64,000 nt of DNA from Vermamoeba vermiformis (lineage: Eukaryota > Tubulinea > Echinamoebida), in NCBI GenBank assembly GCA_045837725.1, contig JBEWZL010000260.1:558001-622000 (forward strand), given 5' to 3'. Shown here piece after piece: positions 1 to 12,233 of this stretch. The notes beneath the pieces were generated by a model. The model saw nothing but the letters and a program-made list of their open reading frames with translations, did no database searches and had not been told where the DNA came from. Each line of letters begins with the position of its first letter. Within the stretch, counting starts at the first letter, position 1. A program made the translations under genes and the position numbers.

Positions 1-2154
1 CACCGATCAGTGTTGCTGATTCCTAACGGTACGAATGCAAAGATTAATACCCACTAGACTGTATATATTTGCAGATCATACATCTTTGAGACCACCCAAT
101 CGCTTGCTTAGCTCTTCTTTGCTCTTCTCTGCTTTACTAAGTTTGATTTGAAGATCACTCTTCTCAGTCTTCAGCTGATTGATCTCTGAGCTGACGTTGC
201 GGGCCTGATCTCGCGCATTAATTTGTTCGTCGATGCGTTGCAAGAACATATGTCGCTCTTCAGGGCTTGCAAGCTTGGCTGACAGTGAGTCCTTCAGGGT
301 CAATTCGCGCTCTTGATATTTTCTGCACCAACGCGTCAGTATATAGTGTGGATGTTATTTAATACTACGTACTTTTCTCTGCGCTCGTGCTCAAAGATAG
401 TGTGTTGCAATTTCTTGACAAGATTGGTCAGATCTTTGCAGCCCGGACAGTTCTTCTCGGGGTCAGCGCGGTACCGTTCCATTTCACCGTTCACATTGTC
501 CAGATCTGACTTGAGTTGTTGATTTTCAATGCGCAGAGCACTCAACGTCGTCATCAAATCAGAGATCTTCAGATTGGTGATGATTTCCTTAATAGTCTTC
601 AGTGTCGTCGGGATGTGTTGTTCAAAGAGCTCGCCAAAACTTCCTTTTTTAGCCAATATGCCATCAATAACCTCAGCATCGATCACATTGCCGCGGTGCA
701 GTTCTAGAGCCATGGCAGCGAGCTTTGTCTTGAGCTGATTGCGCTCTTGCACGAGCTGTTTGAACTCAGTGAGCTGTCCGAGCACGAACTGATTGAGCTT
801 GTCCTCCATCTTCTTGTCGCGCTGACTCAACTGCACGTCACGCAGCTGCTTCAACTGCTCGCTGTTCGCTAGCTGCTCTTGTTTCAAGCTCTCAATGGTG
901 TGCGCGTGGTTGGCAATGGTCTGTTCGCACGACTGCACTTGTTGGCGCAGAGACAAGTAATACGCAGTCTTTTGGAACAGGTCGTCAGTCGGATTCGTGA
1001 CTTGCATTAGCAGCTCTTGGTTGGTGTTGCGCAACTGTTGATTCTCTTCTTCGAGCTTCTGAATCATGGCGTCTTTGTCTCGGTTCAACGCCTTGACAGT
1101 GTTGAGCTCCAACTCAATGTCCTGCAGTTGTCCTTGCTCGCCTGTCGCAGGTGTGCCATTGACATGTGTCACAGGCTCGCTGTTCGTCGGACCATTGCTG
1201 TTCTCATTCACCACTGCAGAGCTGGCACCCGACGGCTTCAGTCCATTCAGACGATCGATTTCCAACTCCAATTTAGCCTGAATATTGTTAGCACGCTGCA
1301 GTCTCTTGAGCACGAGGTCATGCTCATCGCGCAGCTGTTGCATCTCAGTGCGCAGGTGTGCCAGATCGCTCTCTTGCGCCGAGTGTGTGCTGCGCTGGGC
1401 CAGGTACTCGCTGCTCGGTGAAGTGCCGCGGCTCTGATACACGTGCACCACTGCGTCTTTCATGCGCTTCAGTTGTGCTTGCAATACTTGGCGCGTGGCT
1501 TGATAGTCGTCGATATTAATGCGCGCGTCGTTGTTGTTGTTGACGTCGCCGTTCTCAGACAGATCATCGTCTAGGTTAGCAAACGAGGGGAAGGCAGCAA
1601 TGTTCGTTTGATCTTTCAGAATAGCCTCCAAAAAATCGTTTGAAGGGCCATTTGAGGCATTTTGCTCTCCTGCCACTGCTGCGATGTCGTCTAGCGTCTA
1701 CAAAAATAATTATTAAAATTTTACTTTTCTTCTATTTTATTCTGGTAATCACACAATTACTCTAAAAATAATTACTCTTATATGTGTGTCATTTGAAAAT
1801 TATTATAAACAATTTTTCCTACCTGCTGCAATAGATGTGCCACGAAATTTAATTGGTCAAAGAAGAATAAGCCCGTTGTTTCTTTTGCTTTGACTAAATT
1901 TCGTAATCTTATTATTTCTTTTTTATTTTCTTGGAATTTAGCAAACAGCTCTCGGTTTTGGGCTTTGAGCAGATTCAGATCGAAGTTCTCTGTCTATTTA
2001 AATAACACCGTCAATAAGTATTCAAATATAATATGGTATAAATTATTATGCATACTTGAAAGAGGCTACTCATGGAGAGCGAGCTCTTTAGCCTCTTTGC
2101 AGCGGGCTCGGAGTCAGATGAACCCACAGAGCTCGCTAATCGCTTCATGGCCAT
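1..2154 (-). CDS. BRE1: BRE1-like histone H2B E3 ubiquitin ligase, N-terminal part
   Basis: Five exons are visible: 2154-2056, 1993-1823, 1697-373, 322-82 and 22-1. The gene continues past the left edge. All joins keep frame. The start is ATG 2154, giving a short basic N-terminus (MAMKRLASS, then AAKRLKSS). Next comes a segment like the BRE1/RNF20 N-terminus (LKAQNRELFAKFQENKK, then FFFDQLNFVAHLLQQ and DDIAAVA), followed by some 450 residues of coiled coil with NPTDD and NCPGCKDL interruptions. BRE1 proteins monoubiquitinate histone H2B in the nucleus through a C-terminal RING. No RING is inside the window; it would lie to the left. The stop at 76-78 falls inside the last intron and is not taken as the end, because TTAG at 23-26 opens a further frame. 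A different nuclear coiled-coil protein is possible; the family call rests on the N-terminal 90 residues. Confidence 0.55.
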
Positions 2155-2275
2155 TATTCAAATTAATAATTAATGACCAGTGCTATTGTGTTCATCGCCG
2201 CAAAAAAACACAAAACGAGCGCAATTTTTCCTTTTTGTACGAAACGCGATCCGAATGGCCACTGCGTATATTCGA

Positions 2276-4484
2276 CTACAACGAAGTGTCCTGGAACTCG
2301 TACTCGACTATCAACTGATGCACGCTCATCAACTTGTCGCTCTTGAGCTGGTCCAACTTCTTAAAAGCGGATTGGAGGTGCGCGATCGAGGTGAAGTTGA
2401 AGCCCAGGGGCTCGGCATCGTGAATGCGCATCAGGAGTGTCTTGTAGGTAAACACGAGCAACAAGTACTTGGCATCGTGCAGCGAGGAGAGCTTGGTGTG
2501 CAGGTACTTGTGCTTGAGCTCTTGGAAGATGTACTCGTCAAAGTCGTACGTGGTCATCATCGTGCGCTGCATCATCTCGCGCGCTATCTGACGCACCACA
2601 CCGCTCACTTGCGGCACTTCAATCTCGCGCATAAAGTCGAAGATGTGATACGTGCGTGTTGTGTCGCGCTTGGTGAAGTGTGCGGCACTCGCCAGGGCCT
2701 GCAGTTTGACACGCGCTTGTTCTGCCGCGTCGAATGCGCCTGTCATGTAGCAGAGCTCAATGTATTTGAGCAGCACCAGTTCGTATATGGCGTAGTGGCC
2801 TGACAACTTGCGCTTGATCAGTGTCAATATGCTCGTCACGTGCTCTGCGGTGAACGGATCTGCAATCACGAGCCGATCGCGATTGGATATGTTGCGATGA
2901 AATATCTCGCTGTAATAGCTGCTCTTCAAATCGTGACTGTGAATCACCAGCTCTGAGAGTTGTCGCACACACTCGTCACGTGCTGATTGGAGCCCTGGTT
3001 GATTGTGCAGCTGTTCCAGTGCGGCAATCTGCTGCGTGGCTACTTGAATGTGTCGCTCGTAGAATTCGTTGATAATGCGCATTTCTAACAAAACAACGCG
3101 TTACTCAGAGCTCTAAGCAGTGCGGCACGAGTGTACTACCTTCGAAACACATCTCAATCTTGCCGAGTTTGACTGCGAGGCCCAAGAATGGCAACACCAC
3201 CTGTCTGCAAGAGATGTCAATCGCAGCTCAACGAAACTCTTGTACGACTGCTGCTATCATAGTAATAAACTATTCTAGTAACGCGATGACACGTACTCGT
3301 TGTAGAACTCGCACAGGTGAAATGCAATGTGATAGGCGTGGAATGCTTTGACGAACTCCTGATGATTGAAGTAGTTGCTGCCCTTGAGCCAATAGGCCTC
3401 GTAGAATGACGGGTTGATGGCAATCACTGCATCGCAGTCTTCGAGGGAAGACGCAATTTGATTGGTGAAGTAGCGCAGATCTGCGCGATTGATGCGTGCT
3501 TTGATGAAGTACGGACACCCCTCTAGTGCTTGGGTGAAGTGCTTGTCTGCGCGATCATCTTCTCTACAATGCGTATTAAATATCAATAACAAGAATCAAT
3601 AGGGACTGCTGTCGTGCTTAACACGTACTGTCGCAGAAAATAAGTGTAGCCAATGTTGTTATGCACCATGTAGTGAGCCTGCAATGCTAAGCATTAGCAA
3701 ACAAAATTATAATGGTAATTAGCTAATTACATCGTAGGGCATGGTCAATATCTTAAAATAGTCGTCCAATTCTCTCTGATCTGACTCTTCATCTCCACCC
3801 TGAGCAAGTGAAGCTTGAACGTATGCTGTAATAACATTAACAACACATTTGGAAGCTTTCATGTAATAGTCAATCTACCTCGCTGGTGGTAGTAACGTGG
3901 ATTCGCAGGATCGAGTTGAACGGCATTGTTAGCAGCTTCCCAGGCTTGTTTATTCTTGCCTTCCATGCAGTATATACTCGACAATATGAGCTGCTGCTTA
4001 GCCGGTTTGTTGCAACACTGAAGAGCGCGTACCAAGTCATAATAGGCAGCTACATATTCATACGTGTGCGAGAAGCAGTCGCTGCGCTTGCGCCATGCTT
4101 TGTAACTGTTGGGGAACAGCGCTAATATGCGATTGAATGCTATCTAGGACCTGTGTGAGCTCAGATGTCAAAACAATTACCAACGTACTAAAGCTTCGAT
4201 ATAATTGTCCTTTCTCAACTGCACTATTGCTCGCTCTTGTAGTTTTCGCGCCTGTTGAATATGAAAATTATTATTATTTGTGGAAATATTAAACTGGCTT
4301 TGATCTGCCACAACACAACACGCACCAGTTTGAGGGACTTGCTCTTAGCAATGCGTTGAAAGCGTCTGCAAGTCCATGCCATGTAATAAATCGTCATTGC
4401 ATCGCACAACGAGTAGATGTAGAGCACTAGCTCGTCCATCATGCCCACAAGTGTTGGTGTCCAAGACACATCTGTGTGCTCCAT
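2276..4484 (-). CDS. F-box and TPR repeat protein
   Basis: Eight exons joined in frame encode about 590 residues. Residues 17-48 look like an F-box (DELVLYIYSLCDAMTIYYMA, then CRRFQRIAKS), the part that binds Skp1 in SCF ubiquitin ligases. TPR-like helices follow: LPRKDNYIEAL-type, AWRKRSDCFSHTYEYVAAYY, AWEAANNAVQLDPANPRYY, and a good classical pair near 3300-3530 (YFIKARINRADLRYF, then DAVIAINPSFYEAYWLKGSN). The last 270-residue exon is helical with no motif I recognise. The start ATG 4484 is the first in frame before the F-box. A role as substrate receptor of an SCF ligase is inferred from domains only. Its 5' end is 137 bases from the divergent gene at 4622, so the two may share a promoter region. 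Confidence 0.7.
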
Positions 4485-4621
4485 AGTTAATTAATAACTA
4501 TAGGTGTAATTAATGGCTAGTGTACAATAAGTGACGCAGCCTGACTGGTGCTCTAGCAATCGAAGCAACAAACAATTTAATTTCTTCACACACGTCAAAC
4601 ACTAGCACAGCACTGCACATC

Positions 4622-5156
4622 ATGAGCGTTAATAATAAGACCAATACTAATAATAACATGAACCAAAACAAAAAGCGCAAAGCTAGTCACGCACCAGAGC
4701 AAGAGCGCGGACCCAAAAAACAAAAGCAGATCCAACCCGATCCCGCTGCTAAACAAACCAGTACAAACGAAATCGACGATATATTCTCAAAAAAAAATAC
4801 CAAAAATAATGAGAACGCTCCTGCACAGCAAAAAACTGCTGGATCCAAGCAAAAAGGTCAATCCCCCAAAGCGACAACACAGAAGAAACCAAATACAAAC
4901 AGTAGTAAAGGCGACGATATATTTTGGAAGGACAGTCGCGGTACTATGAAGGCTAATCGTAAGTGAGAAACAGTCCAGATTGATCTGTCGCTGACAACTT
5001 CATACAGGTAAATACACTGAGGATGGTTTGCCTGTGTACAGCGAAGATGAATTAAATATTGGCAAGGGAGGAGGTATGCGGGAATATTGCCTATTTACAA
5101 GTGAAAATCATTTACAAAAAAGATTAGTGGCACCACATCCACCAACGCGTTATTAA
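4622..5156 (+). CDS. Small basic DUF1764-type protein
   Basis: Exon 1 is 4622-4958 and exon 2 starts at 5008; a last short exon brings the stop to about 5154-5156. The protein is about 130-135 residues, lysine- and asparagine-rich with nuclear-type basic clusters (KKRKAS, GPKKQKQ). It carries the two landmarks I associate with DUF1764: IDDIFSKK / GDDIFWKD, then RKYTEDGLPVYSEDEL and a glycine-rich end (NIGKGGG). The usual family end with clustered Cys and Phe is not seen; the C-terminal tail differs depending on which acceptor near 5122-5127 is used. Function is unknown in the family. It is divergent from the F-box/TPR gene. Confidence 0.5.
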
Positions 5157-5220
5157 CCGCTCTCGCTAGATACTCCGCTGTGTCCCTTCGACTGCACGTG
5201 CTGCTACTAGGCGAAGAGCA

Positions 5221-7376
5221 CTAGGTGTGTTCGGTAGAGGCAGTGCAGCTCGTGGCTGTGGTGAGCTTGTAGAGCACCAAGAAGACGAGTGAGTGCAGCA
5301 GAATGGAGTAGCCGAGCAAGAACATGCGCGTGTACGTGTTCTTGAAGAACAGCTGGCCACCGCGGTAGATGACGCGCTCTGCTGGATTCAGTCGCTTGTA
5401 CTGCTGCTGCTTCTCCTGTTCATGCGTGTTAATATATATATGTAAATAGTGTTGTGTCGGGTTATTATTGCGCGACTACAGTACCTTGCGATTGAATGCA
5501 GTGAACGGATTGACGCTCTCTTCGTACATCTTCTTGTACTTGTCCTCCACATTGTCCTCGTCACCGCGCTCAATGTCACCGCGGTCTCGATTCACCAGCG
5601 TGTTGCTAGCAGTGTGTGGAGGCGCAGTGGTGTTGTACGATTGAATGAAGCGAATGCGCTCGTACAGCTTGACGTTGTCTTTCTTCACCGCCTGCACTTC
5701 AAGCTGCACGGTCTTGAGCTGTTCGTGCACGGCTCTATTCTCTTCTTCGAGCTCAATGATGCGCTGCTTGAATCGATCGCGCTGTTGCAGCACAATGCTC
5801 AGCATGGACTGGTCTTGCGCACTGCTCGCACTCGCACTTTCACTCGCATTATCGCTCGGCAGTTGACCAGGTGTGCCCAGCAGTCGCGGTGCAGCACTCG
5901 GTCCCTGTTGCGATGCAGCGAGATCTTCTTCGAGCTTGCTGATCAGTCGTCGCTGTTCACTCAGCGTCACCTCTTGCTGCTCGCTCTTCTTCACTGCCTC
6001 GCTCAGCCGTCGTTCGCTGTCACTCGCGCGACTCTTCAGCTCCATCACTTGCGTCTCCAGTCGCTTGTTCTTCTCGCGCAGCGCACTCTCCACACTCTCT
6101 GCACTCTGCTCGTTGTAGCCCAGGGCATCGAACAGCTCTGCTTTCTTCTTCACTTCGCGCCACTCCTCTTCGCTGGGACGAGTGCGCAGGGTGTCATTCA
6201 GCGCATGTATTCGCTCTTGCAGCTCATCGCGCACACGACTCTGTTCGCGTTGCATCTGTTCGTGCTCGTGCTGCAGTGCTGCGTGCTCGTGCTCCACGCT
6301 CTTCAGCTGCGCACTCAACGACTCCAACTGCGCATCTTTCTCCGCTAATTCCACTTCCCACTGAGTTGTTCCGCGCTCTTGACTTCCAGGGCTGTCACGT
6401 GCTATTTTTAGCTCGCGTGTCAACTCGTTGTTCTCACGCTCCAGTGTCGTGACACGTGTCGCAGTGCGTTCCAACTCGACGACCAACAGATCCATTTCGC
6501 TCTGTTTCGCAGTGAGCTGCTGATTGATCTGCGTCCTCGTCTGATAGAGCTGTTGTTCGGTGATCTGTTGGTGCTCTTTGGCTGCACTCAGTTGATCACG
6601 TGCTCCACTCAGCGCCGCACTCAACTCGCGCTCGCGTTCAGCGGCCTCTTCCAGCTGACGACTCCACTGCTCATTCAACACGCGCTCATTCTCACGCACG
6701 CGCTCGGCAATCATGGACTCGAGCTGTTGTTCGTACTGCGCTAAGTTGTCTTCTAAGCGGCGGATGGTGACCTCTTGGTTCTGAATCTCTTGAAACTCTT
6801 TGCGAAACGAAGCCAATTCATTGCTTAGCTTTGTGTTTTCAATTTCAAGTTGATTAGTACGCTGCGCTTTGGCAATGAGTTGAGCTGCAGCTGAGAGTGC
6901 GGCTGATGGATCTGTCAAAGTGGCGATCGACTTGTACATTTCCAAGTAACAATTTTCAGCCTCTTTGGCACGGGTAGTCAGTCGGTCTATTTCTTGTTGA
7001 TAGCGCTTAATTATGGGCTTCACGACTCGTCCTTGTTCTTCTGTTAATTGTTTTCCAAATTCTGAAAATCACTATTATTATTACATATCCTCATATAATA
7101 TAATAATAGCCCTGTAATATTTAAAAATAGTGCAGACAGAGAAAGGAAAATTAAATGATTCTTTTACGCATTACTTTTTGTCTCTTCAACGAGGGCTGTT
7201 CTCGCAGGCACACTTTGCTCTTGATTTTCCGCTATTTTAGCTGCATGGCCATCGTATATAACGCGCTTAGACTCCAAGTCGAATTCTAGAACAGATCAGT
7301 CAATATCGTAGCGCAAACTAAACGAGATCCAACCTTTCCAGAATGACAAGGCCGATAATATTGCCGAGTCGTTCAT
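5221..7376 (-). CDS. CASP: Golgi membrane protein CASP (CUX1-type coiled coil)
   Basis: Four exons encode about 635 residues. The short first exon from ATG 7376 gives NDSAILSALSFWKEFDLES, the typical CASP start. A long coiled coil follows (KPIIKRYQQEIDRLTTRAKE is strongly family-like), then LYERIRFIQSYN, then YEESVNPFTAFNRK, and in the last exon GGQLFFKNTYTRMFLLGYSI with a membrane span (YSILLHSLVFLVLYKL) and a short tail. This order matches CASP, a tail-anchored Golgi protein in intra-Golgi retrograde transport. The last intron is short, near 5419-5484. A G- and C-rich antisense frame over the coiled coil is only a shadow. The start is supported by the FWKxFDLE signature at residues 12-19. 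Confidence 0.9.
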
Positions 7377-7596
7377 TCTTGGGCATGTGCGTTGTTGTAA
7401 TTACTATGCACTTGTTCTGTACTAGTAAAATTGGTCTTGGTGCAATTTGACAACCTGGCACCTTAGAAGGCACGCACAGCTACACCGGACGCAGCCGAAC
7501 ATCACTACACTAACAACGAGTCTACAACAGTTTACTATGGAAAGCTATGTACACATGCAAGTAAGATGTAAAATGTAAGTCTTTAGATGGCCCCGT

Positions 7597-10218
7597 CTAT
7601 GCACTGGAGGCTCTATTCGTGGTGCCATAGACGACGGACAGAAAGTTGAGACGCGTGTAGGCAACATTTGTAATGTACGGCTTCAAGTAATAGACTTTCT
7701 TCGCGTGAAACAACGGAATGACAGGTGCAGCTGCATGCAACCATTAGAGCGACAGCTGCGTAACAGAACAAGCGTACCTTGTAGGATAATCCTCTCAGCT
7801 CGCTCTATCAGCTGTGCAACCCTCGCGCGATCGTCCATAGCGCTAAAGTGCTCAATTTGTTCGACTATCTCTTTGTACTCGTGGTTCTCCCAATAGGAGT
7901 TGTTGGTGCGATCGAGGCCGTCTTTGAATAGCGAGAGGAAGGTGGCAGGGTCGTAGTAATCTGCGAACCACAGTCGGCGACAAACTTGATAATGTTGACT
8001 GCGGTATTGTGCAACCAATGCCGTCAGCTCCTTGATATCTATTGCCGCGATATTAATTCATAATGCAGCAAAATACCAGGTGTGCGTACCTGTGTCCCAC
8101 GGCACAAACTTGACTTTCGTGTACAGCTGCTCAATGATAGCACTTGCAACTGCCCGGTCAACAGCTTGATTGACCGTTGAGAGTCTGAAATTCTCAGCAG
8201 TGACTTTCGCAATGTAGGTGAAGTTGATCTCCGATTTGGTTGGCTCTCGTCCCTGATTTCGTATATAATCCTCGCGAACAAAATCGGCGAAGCGCTGCAG
8301 TGCAGTGGTGGTGTCGTGCGCTAAAATGGTTGGCGGAACCTGTTCAGCCATGTAAGCCGAGACTCGCGGTACCAGTCCCTTGGCAGCTTCGAAGCCATCA
8401 AATTGGTGCTGCTTGTCAGTCTGCAATTTGGCGATAATTTGCTCGCGGTCTGATGGCGCACGATTAATTAGCCGCACGTGCGCACACTTCACTCTACGTA
8501 CCAATCGAGTGTGCCACGGTTTGGCGCAGGAGTTCGTGCCTCCACACTGGATGACGCGTGTCAAATATGAGCATGTAAATGGCGTCCAGTGGCTGATATT
8601 TGCAACCTCTCATTGTTCCGCGACCGCTAACGAATTCACAAGCAGGGCTGCCGTAAAGGTCTAACGCACCTTCATAGTATTTCAGGTACTCCATCGACTC
8701 GTTCCATCGCTTCATCTCTATTCTTGCAAAGTGCACGTTGGAGCAGTTCCAAAAGTAATCGTTTCGACGCAGAACGATGGTAGTCCGGTCAGAGCGCTGC
8801 TCGTCAATGCAAAATGGACCGCAGCCAATGAATGGACGGCGCTCGTGAGCACTTGCTTCGAAGCCATGCAGCGTGTACGGCCTGTCGTTGCGAAATGTGG
8901 CGTGTACTGGCAGGAAGGGCGGTCTCGCTACAATGGACTGCACGGACAAGACAGACATGGCTCTGGCGGTGACGATGTAGAATTGAGTGGCGTTCACGAG
9001 TTGAATGCCCAAGCGATCCTCAGGTATCCTGCCCTCTGGCATCGAATGAGTCGCGCGATATTGACGCTTGCTTAAGTGTTACCTGCATAGTCTTTCGCGT
9101 TGTGTATAAAAAAGAAATGCGACACTAGTTCGACGCCCAGCTGTTGGTGATATTTGAGCACATTCTTCCAACTCTCAACAAAGTCTGTCGCTGTCACTGG
9201 ACTGCCATCGGACCATTTGGCATCGTTGCGTATGGTGAATATAATGGCATTCATTCCCTGATAAGGGCCACTGCAACAACGATGAGCTCAATTAACTGCA
9301 AATACACTTACCATTCCATGCTCGTGCACATCGATGGCTGCACAGTGCTAGCACAATCGACGCGGAACAGTCCATCGCCCAGCATGTCAGCCAGTGTAAA
9401 CTCCACGGGATTGCTGGCCCGTCGGATGTCAGTGCGACAAGGGCCCTCCTGCAGCACAAGCGTCACTTATCAGACACTGAATGAGACGCTAATCGGCTTA
9501 CCCCAATGGCAAAGCGAAAGCAATGCGCAACAGGCCGCAACACATCTTCAGGCTCCAGAAATGAGGTCTTGTCAAATTGTTGCGTCAGTTGTGCCACGTC
9601 GTCCGTCCGTGGTGCCGCGACCTTTTGTTTCTTCTTTTTCGGCTCTGGCGACGGCATGCAGCAAATTTGGGCAGGAGGTAGCCCGTCCTTATTAATCTCA
9701 TTGTTGTACTTCGTTTTGCTTACAATCCTGACGAGTGAGCTGTAGCGAGTGAAGCGCTGTTGTACTTCCAAATGCAAATCATCGCATTTTTCCAACGTGA
9801 ACGAGAAGTAGAATGCCGACACCAAGCCTGCATTGCCTTTCTTCGTCTGAAAGTCGTTTGAGCGATTTTTGCTGCTAATCTTCAGAAGAACGCCTTCGGG
9901 ATCTTGGTGAGGACTGCAAGAAACCACTCTAAATTGGAGTGGAGGAGGGTTCGGGTGGCGCACAGCGTTGGCTGCATAAGCTATTTCCATGCGAACCTTC
10001 AGATTGTAGATCTCCGTATTCGACATGGTCAGCACGAGGGTCTGTTCTGGTGCTTCGTTATTGGGCGAAGTAAGGCCAATGTGCGTGACCTTTGCACCGG
10101 GGATGAATGGCTCCGTTTCGAATATCCAGACTAACACATGGGTGTTTAAGGGGCGACATATGTCTGGGTTTGAATCCTGCAAAGAAGGTTCGGATTCTCG
10201 TCTGACGTGCGGGATCAT
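7597..10218 (-). CDS. Fusion: unknown N-terminal domain + NLS-like linker + bacterial family 5 solute-binding domain
   Basis: Seven exons: 10218-9502, 9448-9312, 9270-9083, 9035-8502, 8449-8090, 8038-7778 and 7730-7597. The sum is 2331 bases, 776 codons plus stop, with every junction in frame and GT-AG. Residues 1-190 are a beta-rich domain I do not recognise (VLVWIFETEPF, VRMEIAYAANAV, LQFRVVSCSPHQ, SSLVRIVSKTK); the look recalls immunoglobulin-fold DNA-binding cores but this is weak. Residues 193-200 are PKKKKQKV, very like the SV40 NLS. From about residue 230 the rest is SBP_bac_5 (OppA/DppA type): HCFRFAIG, DMLGDGLFRVDC, AKWSDGSPVTATDFVESW, GPFCIDEQ, VLRRNDYFWN, LWFADYYDPATFL, and AAPVIPLFHAKK. 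No signal peptide is seen. Bacterial members bind peptides outside the cell; here a nuclear or cytosolic ligand sensor is suggested by inference, comparable in logic to bacterial SgrR (DNA-binding plus family 5 domain). ATG 10218 follows a possible acceptor, so an extra 5' exon is possible. Confidence 0.8.
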
Positions 10219-10680
10219 GATTTGTGATCTTTGTGTCTGTTGAACAAATAATAATTTAGTCACGCAATTACTTTTATACGTCGTATGCCTACAAAGTTCA
10301 AGCAAAATCCAACGAAATTAAGAGAAACAAATTAACAAGTTGGATTCGCCACGGTGCTACGAAAAGTGCCCGAAAATTTGTGTCAATAGCACAGAATCCT
10401 CCAAATTTACCTTGATAGTAAGTTTCAGTTTCAGCTTTCATCCTTTTTCGTTCAATTCTTTATCCGCAACGCTCGGAACTTTTGTCGAATTTTACGTTGG
10501 TAAACGCATCGCGACTTCTATTCTTACTTCGCTTTGTGTTTTCACGACAAATACTGTGGTTTTCTCATGTGAAAGATTGTGAACTGTTGTTGTCGGCGAG
10601 AATCTTAATTTCTTTCAATTTCGAGAACTATGTACAAATTTACTAAAACTAACTATACATTATCATAGTATTGAACTCCC
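10219..10680. other. Intergenic gap with no gene seen
   Basis: This lies between the stop of the unknown gene at 10681 and the start of the fusion gene at 10218, both on the minus strand. It should hold the promoter of the fusion gene. A CAACAG acceptor-like site at about 10236-10241 leaves room for a 5' non-coding exon. I see no conserved coding frame and no repeat. Confidence 0.4.
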
Positions 10681-11812
10681 TCAAGCCGAGTGTACGTTGA
10701 ACGAGGACATGAAATTGCTGATCAGGAAGTAGCTCAGCATCCGAACTTCGTCAGGACAGAGGATCGGTATTGCATTGGGCGATGGATTGCTCTTCTCGCT
10801 TGGCGTGCTGAACAACAGCGCCGGGTCCATGCACAGCGCTTGTTGTTGACACTCGGCCAAGTGCAGATCCAGCCTGTCGCTGTACATGTAGGGCGGCTGT
10901 TTTCCGTAACTCTTGCCCACCATGCGCACCAGCGGAGGGAAGGTAGTGTTGCGACCGAGCACAGCGTCGTGCAGCGTCAGAGTGGTGCGCAGGTGTTCGC
11001 GTATCTTGTCTCGGAACAGATTGAAGCGCTCCTCGGCGTGCCCACCAATGGACAGCAGCAAGTCAGGGCTCTGTCGCGCGTCACTGAACAGCGCCACATT
11101 GTCTTCGCTCACGTAGTCGCCGTGGAAGAACAGGTGCGTGAAGATGTAGTGCTTGGTGAGCGCTAGACGCTGTTCTGCTGTGAGTTGAGTGCCCGCTATA
11201 TGCGCAATCGTTAGTGCTGCAGTCAGTGCGTGGCGCAAGTATACCTGTCGCGGCACTCGTCAACTTGCGAGGCTTGGCCATCGTCTTGAGTGTGTCGAGC
11301 TCCTTCGCTGTGAATTCAATGTCAGCCAGTACGCTGTCCACGCACTCTTGCGAGGGTAGTAGCACGTGTTTTGCCTCGTGTAGTGCGTGCAGCTGGACGA
11401 ATGATATTCTGGCGGCGACATCAGGGGCGTGGGCGTGCACAAACTGCTGACAGAAAGCCATGCGCTCGGTGCTTAAGCGGTACACCTCTGTTGCGGCCAG
11501 CTCTGGGTTCACTTGCAAGGTCAGGTACGAGACGTCGATGACACGCACCACCACGCTCAGATTCGGCGCGACACTGCGGTATTTGTTGAACAGCCGCAGC
11601 AACAGGATCGCTGGCAAGATATAAATGATGGATCGAATTGATACGGGTGCCAATCCTCCGCCAAAAGAAATTGTGATAACAACAGAGTACTGTCGCTCGC
11701 TCTGACTTGCCACATCCAATATGTTTTCAAGTTCGCGAGGAGGTTCGCCTTTAAAGTAGTGCATCATACGGCGCAACTCCGTGCTAAATGAGGCCTGTGT
11801 AAGGTAAGCCAT
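10681..11812 (-). CDS. Unrecognised protein, two exons
   Basis: Exon 1 runs from ATG 11812 to about 11247 and exon 2 from about 11198 to the stop 10683-10681. A 49-base intron (GTATACTT...CATATAG) joins AAT|AGTQLTAEQ in frame. The product is about 360 residues. It opens with FSTELRRMMHYFKGEPP, then a hydrophobic glycine-rich stretch (ISFGGGLAPVSIRSIIYILP, then AILLLRLF), a middle helical part, and a C-terminal half with HYIFTHLFFHGDYVSED, IGGHAEERFNLFRDKIREHL and VRMVGKSYGKQPPYMYSDR. I do not recognise the family. The GGGLAP loop next to a long hydrophobic helix could be a nucleotide- or cofactor-binding start, but that is a guess. No signal peptide is clear. It sits in the same accessory stretch as the fusion gene and the GNAT gene. 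Confidence 0.7.
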
Positions 11813-12233
11813 ATTGCGCGTGATCGGGTGGGGATGTGTTTTGTTGTTTGTTAGCTTTTAAAAAAATGCATTGCCCCATTAAATTTATATACTCTTGTTC
11901 GTATTCTTTAGGGCAGTGGGTGGTCAAAAGGCCAGACCACCGAACTTTTAACGAAATTGCAGTGAAATGCACGTGCGTAATACTTGTCAATCGGCCAGCC
12001 TTAAAGGCGTAATAATTAATTATGTCATCACAGGAATTGCACCGGAAATTTGATTGGCTGTTCTGCTATGGTGGATCGAGATCAACGCAATCGCACTTAA
12101 AATAGCCAGGTAAGGGCCTTGTGTTTTCTTCCTGGGAGTTTTACTATGAATTTCCTTCACACATTAATCGTTTGCTGTTGTTGTTGTTGTTGCCCTTTAC
12201 TGACAGATTAACAGTAGCTTATTTGCAACAACA
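11813..12233. other. Divergent intergenic region
   Basis: This lies between the start of the minus-strand unknown gene (11812) and the start of the plus-strand GNAT gene (12234), so it should contain both promoters. It is AT-rich, with TTGTTGTTGTTGTTG at about 12176-12190 shortly before the GNAT start. I see no coding frame that I trust. Confidence 0.4.

Noticed and set aside
76-78. TGA as the end of the BRE1-like gene
   Set aside because: It follows GTATG, a donor, and a TTAG acceptor at 23-26 continues the frame to the edge of the window.
5449-6348. A 299-codon plus-strand frame over CASP
   Set aside because: It is the antisense of a coiled coil (Leu/His/Arg-rich), with no motif.
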